A stretch of DNA of 64,000 bases, from contig NZ_CP076543.1 in NCBI RefSeq assembly GCF_030440515.1, positions 6,148,501 through 6,212,500 of the forward strand, given 5' to 3'. The DNA is from Streptomyces xanthophaeus. GTDB taxonomy: Bacteria; Actinomycetota; Actinomycetes; Streptomycetales; Streptomycetaceae. Within the stretch, counting starts at the first letter, position 1, and each line of letters starts with the position of its first letter. Positions 16,527 through 25,680 of this stretch are shown here, in pieces. The position numbers and the translations under genes were made by a program. Under the pieces are notes generated by a model that was not told where the DNA came from, did no database searches, and worked only from the letters and a program-made list of their open reading frames with translations.

Positions 16527-17462
16527 GTGAACAGCCATACCTTCCGCATGCCCACGGCCGTCCTCCTCGCCACGGGAGCGGTGGCCCTGCTCACCGCTCC
16601 GCCCGCCGTCGCCACGGGAGGAGGCGCGGCCGGGGGTGAGGGCAAGGCCGGCGCCGTCGTCCTGCGTGCCGGACTGGACGTGGGCCTGCTCAACAAGACC
16701 GTGAACATCCCGCTGAAGACGACCCTCAACGAGGTCAGTGCCCCGGCGACGGCCGAGAAGACCGCGCTGACCGTCACCCTGGACGGGGTCGAGGGGAACG
16801 ATCCGATCAGTGTGCTGCGCGCCGAAGTGGCCACCTCCAAGGCGACCGCCGACACGACCCGGGCCGAGGCGGAGGCGAACCTCGCCAAGGCCTCCGTCCA
16901 CGTGCCCGGACTGCCGCTGCTCTCCCTCGTCGAGGTGGAGAAGGTCACCTCCAAGGCCGTCTGCGAGGCGGGCAAGAAGCCGGTGGCGAGCGCGAACGCC
17001 CTCGGGGCGGTGACGGCGCTCGGCAAGAAGGTCACCCTGTCGGCGGGCGGCCCCACCACGGTCGAGGTCCCCGGAGTGGGCCGGATCGACCTGGAACTGT
17101 CCGCCACGGAGACCACCGGCACCACGGCGGCCGCGGCCGCGCTCCGCCTGAAGGTGGCGGTGAACCCGCTGAACCTGAACGTGGCGAAGGTCGACGGCGA
17201 GATCGTGCTCGCCGAGGCGCACTGCGAGTCCCCGAAGGGCGCGGCGCCGGCGGCGAACCCGCCCGTGGACCCGGACGTCAAGCCCCAGACGGGGACCGGC
17301 TCCGGTTCCGCCACGTCCGGCGGCATCAGCGGCACCACCGGCGCCAACCTCGCCGAGACCGGCGGCGGTTCACTGACTCCCTACGTCGCAGGCGGGGCCC
17401 TGACCCTGCTCGCCATCGGCGGGGGCGCGCTTCTGATCACCCGGCGGGGCAGGGCCTCGTAG
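16527..17462 (+). CDS. SCO1860-family LAETG-anchored surface protein
   Basis: A 311-residue exported protein. GTG 16527 gives a signal peptide with a hydrophobic stretch (MPTAVLLATGAVALLTAPPA) and cleavage near ATGGG. The mature part is a repeat-poor, Thr/Val/Lys-rich beta domain with two conserved cysteines (AVCEAG and AHCESP) likely to form a disulfide. A Pro/Gly/Ser spacer leads to LAETG at about 275-279, a hydrophobic helix and the basic tail RRGRAS. This is a class E sortase signal in Streptomyces, so it should be covalently linked to peptidoglycan. Its function is not known. Conserved position beside the cobalamin cluster is a Streptomyces trait, from memory. Confidence 0.88.
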   Translation: MNSHTFRMPTAVLLATGAVALLTAPPAVATGGGAAGGEGKAGAVVLRAGLDVGLLNKTVNIPLKTTLNEVSAPATAEKTALTVTLDGVEGNDPISVLRAEVATSKATADTTRAEAEANLAKASVHVPGLPLLSLVEVEKVTSKAVCEAGKKPVASANALGAVTALGKKVTLSAGGPTTVEVPGVGRIDLELSATETTGTTAAAAALRLKVAVNPLNLNVAKVDGEIVLAEAHCESPKGAAPAANPPVDPDVKPQTGTGSGSATSGGISGTTGANLAETGGGSLTPYVAGGALTLLAIGGGALLITRRGRAS

Positions 17463-17634
17463 GGCGGTCGGGAGCCCCGGGCCGCCGCCCGGCGCGCGCC
17501 CGCCCCGAGGAGCGCACGGAGGGGAGTGCTCAACGGGTGACGGGGCGAGGACGGGCGGCGTGTCCGGTGACTCATGGGCCGGCGGGCCCGGCGGGTGACA
17601 TGCTCACGTACCCGGAGCCCGGAGGGTGACGGGC

Positions 17635-18876
17635 TCAGCGGGTGGCGTGTTCCAGTCCCTGGCCGCCCGCGCCACGCGACATCACGGCCTCGGTGACCTG
17701 CTGGTCGATCCGCGCGTACTCGCTCCGCTTCGCGGCGGGGAGCGAGGTGTCCGAGGCCGCGCAGGAGGCGCAGACGACGCGGAACGGCGACCCCATGTCC
17801 GAGTACTGCGTGAGGTATTCGGCCTTCACCACCTCCCAGCGGCCCGGCCGGCCCGCCGCCGGCGAGAAGGTGAAGCGGGGGACCGAGGACTGGTTGCCGC
17901 GCAGCTTGTCGGCCGGTACGAAGCTGGCGACCTGGTCGCCCATCCCGAAGACCACCCACGTGCCGTTGATCTTCTCGTAGGGCTGCGGCACGTGGTTGTG
18001 CGTGCCGATGATCAGATCGATGTCGGGGAGTCCGTCGGCCGGGCGGGAGGCGGTCAGCTCCTGCGCCAGCGCCTTCTGCTGTTCGTCCGGCGCGGTCTGC
18101 CACTCGGTGCCCCAGTGGACGCTGAGCACCACCACGTTCGCGCCCCCCGCCCGCGCGGCCCGGGCGTCGGCGATGATCCGGTCCTTGTCGATCAGATTGA
18201 CGGCCCACGGCTTGCCCTGGGGGAGCGGGATGCCGTTCGTGCCGTACGTGTAGGAGAGCTGGGCGACCTTCGCGCCGCCCGCCGCGAGCAGCGCCGGGGC
18301 CTTGGCCTCCTCCGCACTGCGGGCCGAGCCGACGTGCGGGATGCCGACCCGGTCGAGGTGCTCCAGGGTGCGGGCGAGGCCCTCGTAGCCGTCGTCCAGG
18401 GTGTGGTTCGAGGCGGTGGAGCAGCTGTCGTACCCGGCGTCCTTGAGCGCGTCCGCCAACTGGTGCGGAGCCTTGAAGGTGGGATAGCCGGTGTAGGGGC
18501 CGCCGGGGCGCCCGTACGGTATCTCGTGGTGGCATATCGCCAGGTCGGCGGCGGAGACCAGGGGTTTGACCCCGGCGAGTATCTTCCGGAAGTCGTACTC
18601 CCCGGCCTTGCCCGCGTCGTCCGCCGACCGCTGGACGATCGACGGGTACGGGATGATGTCGCCGGTCGCCACCAGCGTGAACGGCTTTCCCGGGGCGGCG
18701 GCCTGCGGCGCGTCCGGCTTCCCCCGCGCCGGCTCGCCCTGCCCCGGATCGCCCTGGAGCCGCTGCTCCGAGGCGGGCGCCGCGCCGCTGTCGAGCAGCC
18801 GTGGCACGGCGTAGATCCCGCCGCCCACGACCGCGAGCGCGGCCAGCGCCGTGCCTGCCCTGACGTACGCCTTCAT
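17635..18876 (-). CDS. CapA-family (PGA_cap) metallophosphatase-like exported protein
   Basis: A 413-residue protein with an N-terminal signal or anchor (residues about 5-25), a Pro/Gly/Gln-rich linker, and a CapA domain of calcineurin-like fold. Typical landmarks are VATGDIIPYPSI, ADLAICHHEIPYG (usually NLE at this point), ASNHTLDDG, VVVLSVHWGTEW and LIIGTHNHVPQPYE, giving the metal-binding Asp, Asn and His residues. The family was named for poly-gamma-glutamate capsule synthesis, but most actinobacterial members are uncharacterised extracytoplasmic phosphoesterase-like enzymes. It lies alone on the minus strand, convergent with the LAETG gene across 172 bases that show nothing more than GC-rich sequence. 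Confidence 0.85.
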   Translation of the reverse strand: MKAYVRAGTALAALAVVGGGIYAVPRLLDSGAAPASEQRLQGDPGQGEPARGKPDAPQAAAPGKPFTLVATGDIIPYPSIVQRSADDAGKAGEYDFRKILAGVKPLVSAADLAICHHEIPYGRPGGPYTGYPTFKAPHQLADALKDAGYDSCSTASNHTLDDGYEGLARTLEHLDRVGIPHVGSARSAEEAKAPALLAAGGAKVAQLSYTYGTNGIPLPQGKPWAVNLIDKDRIIADARAARAGGANVVVLSVHWGTEWQTAPDEQQKALAQELTASRPADGLPDIDLIIGTHNHVPQPYEKINGTWVVFGMGDQVASFVPADKLRGNQSSVPRFTFSPAAGRPGRWEVVKAEYLTQYSDMGSPFRVVCASCAASDTSLPAAKRSEYARIDQQVTEAVMSRGAGGQGLEHATR

Positions 18877-19092
18877 TCCCGACCCCCGGTGTCATGCGCT
18901 GATGACCGATGCGGGGATCCTCACCCGGCCCCGCCCCCGCGGCCATCGTAGGGGGCCGAACGGGTGACCGCATCATCAGCGCTCGGTAAGGACCGCAGGT
19001 CAGGCGGGTGCCGTGGAGGCCGACACCCGCAGCTCACGGTCGGCATGCGCGGCTCACGCGCAGCTCACGCCCCGTGCGCACACGGCTCACGG

Positions 19093-20550
19093 TCAGCGCG
19101 CGGTCAGTGCGAGGGCGTGGTCCAGTGCCTGGAGCAGCCGGCCCGTCGTCGCCCGGTCGCGCACCGCCAGCCGGAGCCAGGAGTGGTCCAGCCCCGGGAA
19201 GGTGTCCCCGCGGCGGACGGCGAATCCGAGGGCGCGCAGCCGGGTGCGGACCTCCGCCCCGCCCGCCACCCGGATCAGGACGAACGGCCCCTCCGCCACC
19301 CCGGCGACCGTCACCTCGTCGAACTCCGCGAGCCCGGCCAGCAGATGCGCCCGGTCCACCGCGATCCGCCGGGCCGCCTCCTCCGCCTCGGCCAGCGCCG
19401 CCGGAGCCACACAGGCCTCGGCCGCGACCAGCGCCGGGGTCGACACCGGCCACAACGGCTGCGCGGCCGCCAGTTCCGCGATCACCTCGGGCTCGGCCAG
19501 CACGTAGCCGATCCGCAGCCCCGCCAGCCCCCACGTCTTGGTCAGGCTCCGCAGCACCACCAGCCCCGGCAGGTCCATCCGTCCGGCCAGGGCCTCCCGC
19601 TCGCCCGGCACGGCGTCCATGAAGGCCTCGTCCACGACCAGGATCCGGCCGGGCCGGGCCAGCGCCGCCAGCGTCCCCGCCGGGTGCAGCACGGACGTCG
19701 GGTTGGTCGGATTGCCGATCAACACCAGGTCCGCGTCCTCGGGCACGTCCGCCGGGTCCAGCCGGAAGCCGTCCGCCGCCCGCAGCACCACGCGCCCGAC
19801 CTGGTGCCCCGCGTCCCGCAGGGCCGCCTCCGGCTCGGTGAACTGCGGATGCACCACGACCGGCCGTACGGCTCCCAGGGCCCGGGCGATCAGTACGAAG
19901 GCCTCCGCGGCCCCGGCCGTCAACAGCACCCGCTCGACCGGCAGCCCGTGCCGGGCCGCCACCGCCGCGCGGGCGCGCCGCCCGTCGGGGTAGGCGGCGA
20001 GATCCCCGAGGGAGGCGGCGATCCGCTGCTTGAGCCAGTCCGGGGGAGTGTCCGCCCGTACGTTGACCGCCAGGTCCACCAGCGCCGAGCCCGCGTCGAT
20101 CACCTCGGCGTCCCCGTGGTGGCGCAGGTCGTGCGTGTGCGCCGTGGCCACGGCGCAGGTCGCCGACACCGACCGCCGCTTGGGCACGAGGAGTTCCCCG
20201 CCGCCCGCCAGGGCCGCGGCCTCGGCCACCGAGGGGGTCCCGGTGGCGGCGCGCGCCGCCTCCGAGGGGTGCGGCACGGCGATGCCGGCCAGCCGGGCGG
20301 CGGGGTAGCTCACCACGGGCACGCCGAAACGTTCCGCCGCACCCGTGATCCCGGCCTCGCCCGCCTTCGACTCCACCGTGGCCAGCGCCGTCACCGCCCC
20401 CAGGGCCAGCCCGGCCCCCCGCAGCGTCTCCTCGACCAGGGCGCAGACCTCCGCGACGGAAACCCCCGCGCGTCCGCCGACCCCGACCACCACCTGCGTC
20501 GCGTACTCGCCCACCGGGGGCCCTCCTTCCGTAGTCACCGTCGCCGTCAC
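19093..20550 (-). CDS. cobC: CobC: PLP-dependent cobalamin enzyme fused to a CobE/GbiG-like domain
   Basis: A 485-residue two-domain protein of the Rv2231c CobC type. Residues about 1-125 are a CobE/GbiG-like domain with the signature VTALATVESKAGEAGI, a domain associated with ring processing of cobalt-precorrins. Residues about 135-485 form a class I/II aminotransferase fold with NPTNPTSVLH, VVDEAFMDAVPG and the PLP lysine in SLTKTWGLAGLRIGY. This half matches threonine-phosphate decarboxylase (CobC/CobD), which makes the aminopropanol phosphate used by CobD for the nucleotide loop. A single chain thus joins a corrin-ring domain to linker synthesis. It is transcribed separately from the cob operon to its right. 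Confidence 0.87.
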   Translation of the reverse strand: MTATVTTEGGPPVGEYATQVVVGVGGRAGVSVAEVCALVEETLRGAGLALGAVTALATVESKAGEAGITGAAERFGVPVVSYPAARLAGIAVPHPSEAARAATGTPSVAEAAALAGGGELLVPKRRSVSATCAVATAHTHDLRHHGDAEVIDAGSALVDLAVNVRADTPPDWLKQRIAASLGDLAAYPDGRRARAAVAARHGLPVERVLLTAGAAEAFVLIARALGAVRPVVVHPQFTEPEAALRDAGHQVGRVVLRAADGFRLDPADVPEDADLVLIGNPTNPTSVLHPAGTLAALARPGRILVVDEAFMDAVPGEREALAGRMDLPGLVVLRSLTKTWGLAGLRIGYVLAEPEVIAELAAAQPLWPVSTPALVAAEACVAPAALAEAEEAARRIAVDRAHLLAGLAEFDEVTVAGVAEGPFVLIRVAGGAEVRTRLRALGFAVRRGDTFPGLDHSWLRLAVRDRATTGRLLQALDHALALTAR

Positions 20551-20645
20551 TGGAACACCACCGGCCGGGCGGCCGTCAACCCTCCGACACCCGCCGTCCG
20601 CGCGCGGACGTGCGCGCGGGGCGAGGAGTCTGTATTCAGGGGCGC

Positions 20646-21371
20646 ATGGCCGTGATCGTGGCGTTGGGCGCGTTCCTGATGACCCTGGCGGGCGGATGGG
20701 CGGCGCAGCGCGTCACCGACCGCCGCCACCTCGTGCTGGGCCTGGCCGGCGGGCTGATGCTCGGCGTCGTGGGCCTGGACCTGCTCCCGGAGGCCCTCCA
20801 CGCGGCGGGCGCCGAGGTGTTCGGCGTACCGCTCGCCCTCCTGCTCTTCGTCGGCGGCTTCCTCGTCACGCACGTCGTGGAGCGGCTGCTGGCGGTCCGT
20901 CAGGCCGCGCACGGCGCCGAGAACGGCGGCCGCACCCCCCAGGTCGGGCTGACCGCGGCCGCGGCCATGGTCGGCCACAGCCTCGCCGACGGGGTGGCCC
21001 TGGGCGCGGCCTTCCAGGTCGGCGGGGGGATGGGCGTGGCCGTGGCGCTGGCCGTCATCACCCACGACTTCGCCGACGGGTTCAACACGTACACGCTCAC
21101 CAGCCTCTACGGGAACGACCGCCGCAAGGCCCTGATGATGCTCTTCGCGGACGCCGTCGCCCCCGTCGTGGGCGCGGCGTCCACTCTGCTGTTCACCCTT
21201 CCGGAGGAACCCCTCGGCGCATACCTCGGCTTCTTCGGAGGCGTCCTGCTGTACCTCGCGTCCGCCGAGATCCTCCCCGAGGCACACCACAAGCACCCCG
21301 CCCTGTCCACGCTGATGTGCACGGTGGGCGGGGTGGCCGGGATTTGGCTGGTGGTGGGCATCGCGGACTGA
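20646..21371 (+). CDS. ZIP-family divalent metal transporter
   Basis: A 241-residue membrane protein with about eight transmembrane helices. The metal-binding helices are recognisable: HSLADGVALGAAF (helix IV) and HDFADGFNTYT (helix V) carry the His and Asp/Asn ligands of the ZIP binuclear site. ATG 20646 is used; the earlier in-frame start adds a poor leader. It is divergent from cobC and convergent with cobB, inside the cobalamin gene cluster. ZIP proteins move zinc, iron, manganese or cobalt into the cytoplasm, so a cobalt-related role for corrin synthesis is possible, but this is inferred only from position. Confidence 0.87.
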   Translation: MAVIVALGAFLMTLAGGWAAQRVTDRRHLVLGLAGGLMLGVVGLDLLPEALHAAGAEVFGVPLALLLFVGGFLVTHVVERLLAVRQAAHGAENGGRTPQVGLTAAAAMVGHSLADGVALGAAFQVGGGMGVAVALAVITHDFADGFNTYTLTSLYGNDRRKALMMLFADAVAPVVGAASTLLFTLPEEPLGAYLGFFGGVLLYLASAEILPEAHHKHPALSTLMCTVGGVAGIWLVVGIAD

Positions 21372-21400
21372 ACGCCGACCGCGGACGGAGGAGGCGGCGG

Positions 21401-22891
21401 TCACCGCCGTGCTGCCGCGGCTTCCGTGAAACGGCGCGCGACGGACGGCTCCGCCGCCCAGTGCGTGTGCAGATAGCTCGCGTGCACACCCTGCTGCACG
21501 AAGCCCTCGACCCGGCGCTCCGGGTGCGTGAACCCCCACGCCGGGGCCGCCCCGGCGCCCGGCTCGATCACCGTCCGGTGGAACTCGTGCCCGCGCAGCC
21601 GGGTGCCGTTGGCGGCGAGCACGCTGTCCGACACCGCGACCGCCTCGCGGTAGCCGAGGGTGAGCCGCTCCGACATCCGCGCGTCGGCATCGAGCACGCC
21701 GCACATGGGCTTGCCGTCCAGCGAACGCGCGAGGTACAGCAGCCCGGCGCACTCGGCGGCCACCGGACCGCCGGCCTCGGCGAAGCGGGCCACGGCCGCG
21801 CGGAGCGGCTCGTTGGCGGACAGCTCCGGCGCGTACACCTCGGGGAAGCCGCCACCGATCACCAGGCCGGAGGTACCGGGCGGGAGCGCCTCGTCCCGGA
21901 GCGGGTCGAAGGTGACGACGTCCGCCCCGGCGGCGGTGAGGAGCTCCGCGTGCTCGGCGTAGGAGAACGTGAACGCCGGTCCGCCCGCGACGGCGACGAT
22001 CGGTCGAACGGCGGGGTCCGTGAGTGCAGCGCCGTTGCCGGGGCTCCGCCCCGGACCCCGCGCCTCGAACGCCGGCGAGGCCGGCTTTTCCAGCCCGTCC
22101 GGCGTTCGAGGACCGGGGTTCGGGGCGGAGCCCCGAGTGCCCGCCAGGGCACGTTCCGCATCCCAGGCTTCGCAGGGCAACGGCGGTGCGGTCCTCGCCA
22201 GGGCCATGAGGGCGTCCAGGTCGCAGCCCGCCCGGACCTGCGCGGCCAGCGCCGACACCGAGGCCAGCGCGTCGGTGTGCCGCTCGGCCACCGGCACCAG
22301 GCCCAGGTGGCGCGAGGGCGTGGCCACCTGCGGAGCCCGCCGCAGGACACCGAGGACCGGCATCCCCGCCTCCTCCAGGGCCTCCCGCAGCATCACCTCG
22401 TGCCGGTCGGAGCCGACCTTGTTCAGGATCACGCCCCCCAGCCGCACCTGCGGGTCGAAGGACGCGAAGCCGTGCACCAGCGCCGCGACCGACCGCGACT
22501 GCGAGGAGGCATCGACCACCAGCACCACGGGCGCCCGCAGCAACTTCGCGACCTGCGCCGTCGACGCCAGCTCACCACGGCCCGCGGCGCCGTCGTAGAG
22601 ACCCATGACGCCCTCGACCACGGCCAGATCGCACCCGGCCGCCCCGTGCGCGAACAGCGGAGCTACCAGCTCCGGCCCGCACATGAAGGCGTCGAGGTTG
22701 CGCCCCGGCCGGCCGGTGGCCAGCGCGTGGTAGCCGGGGTCGATGTAGTCGGGCCCGGCCTTGTGCGGGGACACGGCGAGGCCGCGCTCCGAGAAGGCCG
22801 CCATCAGGCCCGTGGCCACGGTGGTCTTGCCGCTGCCGGACGACGGAGCGGCGATGACCAGCCGAGGCACGTTGAAGCGGTACGAAGTCAC
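21401..22891 (-). CDS. cobB: Cobyrinate a,c-diamide synthase, carrying an in-frame repeat insertion
   Basis: A 496-residue ATP- and glutamine-dependent amidase that amidates the a and c side chains of cobyrinate. GTG 22891 overlaps the cobO stop (GTGA). Residues about 10-200 are the dethiobiotin-synthetase-like ATP domain with APSSGSGKTT and HKAGPDYIDPGYH. The C-terminal third is the glutamine amidotransferase domain with nucleophile Cys in AAECAGLLYLA and His in GHEFHRT. Residues about 253-284 are encoded by a Streptomyces inverted repeat (22040-22134), giving a Pro/Gly/Arg-rich linker not expected in the family; the frame is intact. The enzyme is longer than typical members of about 460 residues. 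Confidence 0.92.
   Translation of the reverse strand: MTSYRFNVPRLVIAAPSSGSGKTTVATGLMAAFSERGLAVSPHKAGPDYIDPGYHALATGRPGRNLDAFMCGPELVAPLFAHGAAGCDLAVVEGVMGLYDGAAGRGELASTAQVAKLLRAPVVLVVDASSQSRSVAALVHGFASFDPQVRLGGVILNKVGSDRHEVMLREALEEAGMPVLGVLRRAPQVATPSRHLGLVPVAERHTDALASVSALAAQVRAGCDLDALMALARTAPPLPCEAWDAERALAGTRGSAPNPGPRTPDGLEKPASPAFEARGPGRSPGNGAALTDPAVRPIVAVAGGPAFTFSYAEHAELLTAAGADVVTFDPLRDEALPPGTSGLVIGGGFPEVYAPELSANEPLRAAVARFAEAGGPVAAECAGLLYLARSLDGKPMCGVLDADARMSERLTLGYREAVAVSDSVLAANGTRLRGHEFHRTVIEPGAGAAPAWGFTHPERRVEGFVQQGVHASYLHTHWAAEPSVARRFTEAAAARR
22040..22134. repeat. Streptomyces-type inverted repeat inside cobB
   Basis: Arms 22040-22075 and 22099-22134 (36 bases each) are complementary at 33 of 36 positions, separated by a 23-base loop. 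The element carries the motif GCGCCTCGAACGCCGG and GGGGCTCCGCCCCG ends, familiar from short intergenic repeats of Streptomyces genomes. Here it sits inside a coding region without breaking the frame. A relative lies at 25681-25844. Confidence 0.8.
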
Positions 22892-23487
22892 CACTCGATG
22901 CCCTTCTGGCCCTTCTGCCCCGTGTCCATCGGGTGCTTGACCTTGGTCATCTCGGTGACGAGGTCCGCGAACTCCACCAGCTTCTCCGGCGCGTTGCGGC
23001 CCGTGATCACCACGTGCTGCGTGCCGGGGCGGTTGCGGAGCACCTCGATGACCTCGTCGACGTCGATCCAGCCCCAGTGCATCGGGTAGGCGAACTCGTC
23101 GAGCACGTACAGCTTGTGCGTCTCGGCGGCCAGATCGCGCTTGACCTGCTCCCAGCCCTCCTTGGCCGCCTGCTCGTTGTCGAGCTGCGCGTCCCGCTGG
23201 ACCCAGGACCAGCCCTCGCCCATCTTGTGCCATACGACGGAGCCGCCCTCGCCGGAGGCGCCGAGCACCTTGAGCGCGTTCTCCTCGCCGACCTTCCACT
23301 TCGCCGACTTGACGAACTGGAACACCCCGATGGGCCAGCCCTGGTTCCAGGCGCGCAGCGCCAGCCCGAAGGCCGCCGTGGACTTGCCCTTGCCGGGGCC
23401 GGTGTGGACGAAGACCAGCGGACGGTTGCGGCGCTGGCGCGTGGTGAGCCCGTCGTCCGGAACGACGGACGGCTGTCCCTGAGGCAT
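22888..23487 (-). CDS. cobO: Cob(I)yrinic acid a,c-diamide adenosyltransferase
   Basis: A 199-residue CobA/CobO-type adenosyltransferase that attaches the 5'-deoxyadenosyl group to the reduced cobalt of the corrinoid. The P-loop is HTGPGKGKST near residues 28-37, in the unusual GxGKGKST form of this family, and the ATP/Walker B region is LYVLDEFAYPMHWGW. The tail ends in KGIEW as in close homologues. Its ATG overlaps the chelatase stop as TAATG, and its TGA overlaps the cobB GTG, so three genes are translationally coupled on the minus strand. Confidence 0.93.
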   Translation of the reverse strand: MPQGQPSVVPDDGLTTRQRRNRPLVFVHTGPGKGKSTAAFGLALRAWNQGWPIGVFQFVKSAKWKVGEENALKVLGASGEGGSVVWHKMGEGWSWVQRDAQLDNEQAAKEGWEQVKRDLAAETHKLYVLDEFAYPMHWGWIDVDEVIEVLRNRPGTQHVVITGRNAPEKLVEFADLVTEMTKVKHPMDTGQKGQKGIEW

Positions 23488-25625
23488 TACGCGGCCCTCC
23501 TGTTGCTGTTGCTGCTGCTGTGGGGTGAAGCGGTGGATGTCACTGCGGTACGTACGTTCTTCACGAGCCCGGCCAGCGAGTCGGCCCGCAGCCCGTCGAG
23601 CGTGACGGCCGGACCGCCGAGGTCCCGGGCCAGTACGCCGGCCAGCCCCAGCCGGACCGGCCCGGACTCGCAGTCCACGACCACCGAGGCGACGCCACCG
23701 GCCTGCAGCAGCCGCGCGCTGTGCCCGGCGAGCTCCCGCGGGCTGCTGTCCGTACGGCCCCCGGTGTTCCCGGCCGAGGTGGCCCGCCCGTCGGTGACGA
23801 CCACGAGCAGCGGCCGGCGCGAGGGGTCCCGCAGCCGCTCGATCCGCAGCACCTCGTGGGCCTTCAGCAGCCCGGCGGCCAGCGGGGTGCGGCCGCCCGT
23901 CGGCAGCTGCTCCAGCCGGGCCGCCGCCGCGTCCACCGAGGAGGTCGGCGGCAGGGCCAGCTCGGCCGTGGCACCCCGGAAGGTGATCAGGCCGACCTTG
24001 TCCCGGCGCTGGTAGGCGTCCAGGAGCAGCGACAGCACCGCGCCCTTGACCGCGCTCATGCGCTGCCGGGCCGCCATGGAACCGGAGGCGTCGACGACGA
24101 AGAGGACGAGGTTGCCCTCGCGCCCCTCCCGCGTGGCCTGGCGCAGATCGTCCTTGCGGATCACGAGGCCGCGCCCGTCGCGGCCGCGCGCCTTCTGGTG
24201 CGGGGCGGCGGCCTGGATGGTGGCGGTCAGGTGCAGCTTCGTCAGGTGCCCGCGCGGGCGCTGGGCGCCGGTGGTGCGGCCGTGGGCGGTGCGGGCGCGG
24301 GACCGGCGGCCGGACGCGCCCTCACCGAGACCGGGCACGCTGAGCATCTTGGTCCGGAACGGCTCGGCGGCACGGACCGCGGCCTGCTCCGGCCCGGCGG
24401 CCTCCTGGGCGGAGGGCTGCGGGGCCTCGGGGGCATCCGCGGGGGCCTCGCCGCTCTCGGGGGCCTCAGGGGCCTCAGGGGCCTCGGGGGTCTCGGCCGG
24501 GGCGCCCGGGTCCTGCGGAGGCGTGCCACCCGGGCCGCCGTCGGGACCACCGTCCCCGGGTCCGTCGTCGTCGGGGCCCTCGGGGTCCGGCTCCGGCTCC
24601 GGCTCGGGCTCCTCGTCGGGGAACTCGTCCAGGATCCGGTCGAGCATGTCCTCGTCCAGCCCCGGCGCGTCGAACGGGTTGCGGCGCCGCCGGTGCGGGA
24701 GCGCCAGCAGGGCGGCCTGCCGGACGTCCTCCTTGCGTACGTCGGTGCGCCCGGCCCAGGCGGCCAGCGCGGTCGCGGTCCGGGCCATCACGATGTCGGC
24801 ACGCATCCCGTCGACCTCGAACCCGGCGCAGATCGCCGCGATCTGCAGGAGCGCGGTGTCGCCGAGCGAGACCTTCGGGAGCAGCGCCCGCGCGGCCACC
24901 ACCCGGGCGCGGACCTCGTGCTCGTCCCCGGCCCAGCGGATCGCGAAGCCCGCGGGGTCGTCCTCGTAGGCGAGCCGGCGGCGGACCACCTCCACGCGCT
25001 GGGAGGGCTCGCGGGAGGCGGCCACCTCGACGGTGAGCCCGAACCGGTCCAGGAGCTGCGGCCGCAGCTCGCCCTCCTCGGGGTTCATCGTGCCGACGAG
25101 CAGGAAGCGGGCGGCGTGCCGGACGGAGACGCCCTCGCGCTCCACGTACGAGGCGCCCATCGCGGCCGCGTCCAGGAGCACGTCCACCAAGTGGTCATGG
25201 AGGAGGTTCACTTCGTCGACGTAGAGGATCCCGCGGTGGGCGTCGGCGAGCAGGCCGGGCTCGAAGGCCTTCACGCCCTCGGCGAGGGCCCGTTCGATGT
25301 CGAGGGCGCCGACGAGGCGGTCCTCGGAGGCGCCGACGGGCAGCTCCACCATGCGGGCGGGCCGCAGGGCGCCGGGACCGGACTCGTGCGGGCCGTCCGG
25401 GCACGAAGGGTCGGGCGCGGCCGGTGCGCAGGAGAACCGGCAGCCCGACACGACGTCGACCTGCGGCAGCAGTGCCGACAGTGCGCGGACGGCGGTGGAT
25501 TTGGCGGTCCCCTTCTCACCGCGCACGAGCACCCCGCCGACCGCCGGGCTCACGGCGTTGAGCAGGAGCGCCAGCCGCAGGTCGGACTGGCCGACCACTG
25601 CGGTGAACGGATAGGGCGTGCTCAT
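23487..25625 (-). CDS. Putative cobaltochelatase/magnesium-chelatase-like subunit, ChlI-ChlD fusion
   Basis: A 712-residue AAA+ plus von Willebrand A protein. Residues about 1-330 form the ChlI-type ATPase: Walker A GEKGTAKST, Walker B ILYVDEVNLL, and the sensor region GTMNPEEGELRPQLLDRFG. An acidic Pro/Glu/Asp/Gly-rich linker spans about 345-450. The C-terminal domain has the MIDAS metal site DASGSMAARQRMS. It would work with the large CobN subunit to insert cobalt into hydrogenobyrinate diamide; cobN is not in this window, but in Streptomyces it is usually close by. The start is ATG 25625. The gene overlaps cobO and is separated from cobQ by 271 bases containing a repeat. Confidence 0.88.
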   Translation of the reverse strand: MSTPYPFTAVVGQSDLRLALLLNAVSPAVGGVLVRGEKGTAKSTAVRALSALLPQVDVVSGCRFSCAPAAPDPSCPDGPHESGPGALRPARMVELPVGASEDRLVGALDIERALAEGVKAFEPGLLADAHRGILYVDEVNLLHDHLVDVLLDAAAMGASYVEREGVSVRHAARFLLVGTMNPEEGELRPQLLDRFGLTVEVAASREPSQRVEVVRRRLAYEDDPAGFAIRWAGDEHEVRARVVAARALLPKVSLGDTALLQIAAICAGFEVDGMRADIVMARTATALAAWAGRTDVRKEDVRQAALLALPHRRRRNPFDAPGLDEDMLDRILDEFPDEEPEPEPEPDPEGPDDDGPGDGGPDGGPGGTPPQDPGAPAETPEAPEAPEAPESGEAPADAPEAPQPSAQEAAGPEQAAVRAAEPFRTKMLSVPGLGEGASGRRSRARTAHGRTTGAQRPRGHLTKLHLTATIQAAAPHQKARGRDGRGLVIRKDDLRQATREGREGNLVLFVVDASGSMAARQRMSAVKGAVLSLLLDAYQRRDKVGLITFRGATAELALPPTSSVDAAAARLEQLPTGGRTPLAAGLLKAHEVLRIERLRDPSRRPLLVVVTDGRATSAGNTGGRTDSSPRELAGHSARLLQAGGVASVVVDCESGPVRLGLAGVLARDLGGPAVTLDGLRADSLAGLVKNVRTAVTSTASPHSSSNSNRRAA

Positions 25626-25680
25626 GCGTTGCTCACTCCTTGGAAGGCGCGGACCGTTGCCGTGTGCGGCGCTGCTGCTG

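Noticed and set aside
19032..19090. Four GCTCACG words as a CRISPR-like or operator array
   Set aside because: Spacing is irregular (20, 11 and 21 bases), the words are short and no cas gene is present.
22892..23299. Extension of cobB upstream to 23299
   Set aside because: This would lie inside cobO in another frame. The GTG overlapping the cobO stop gives the normal CobB N-terminus.
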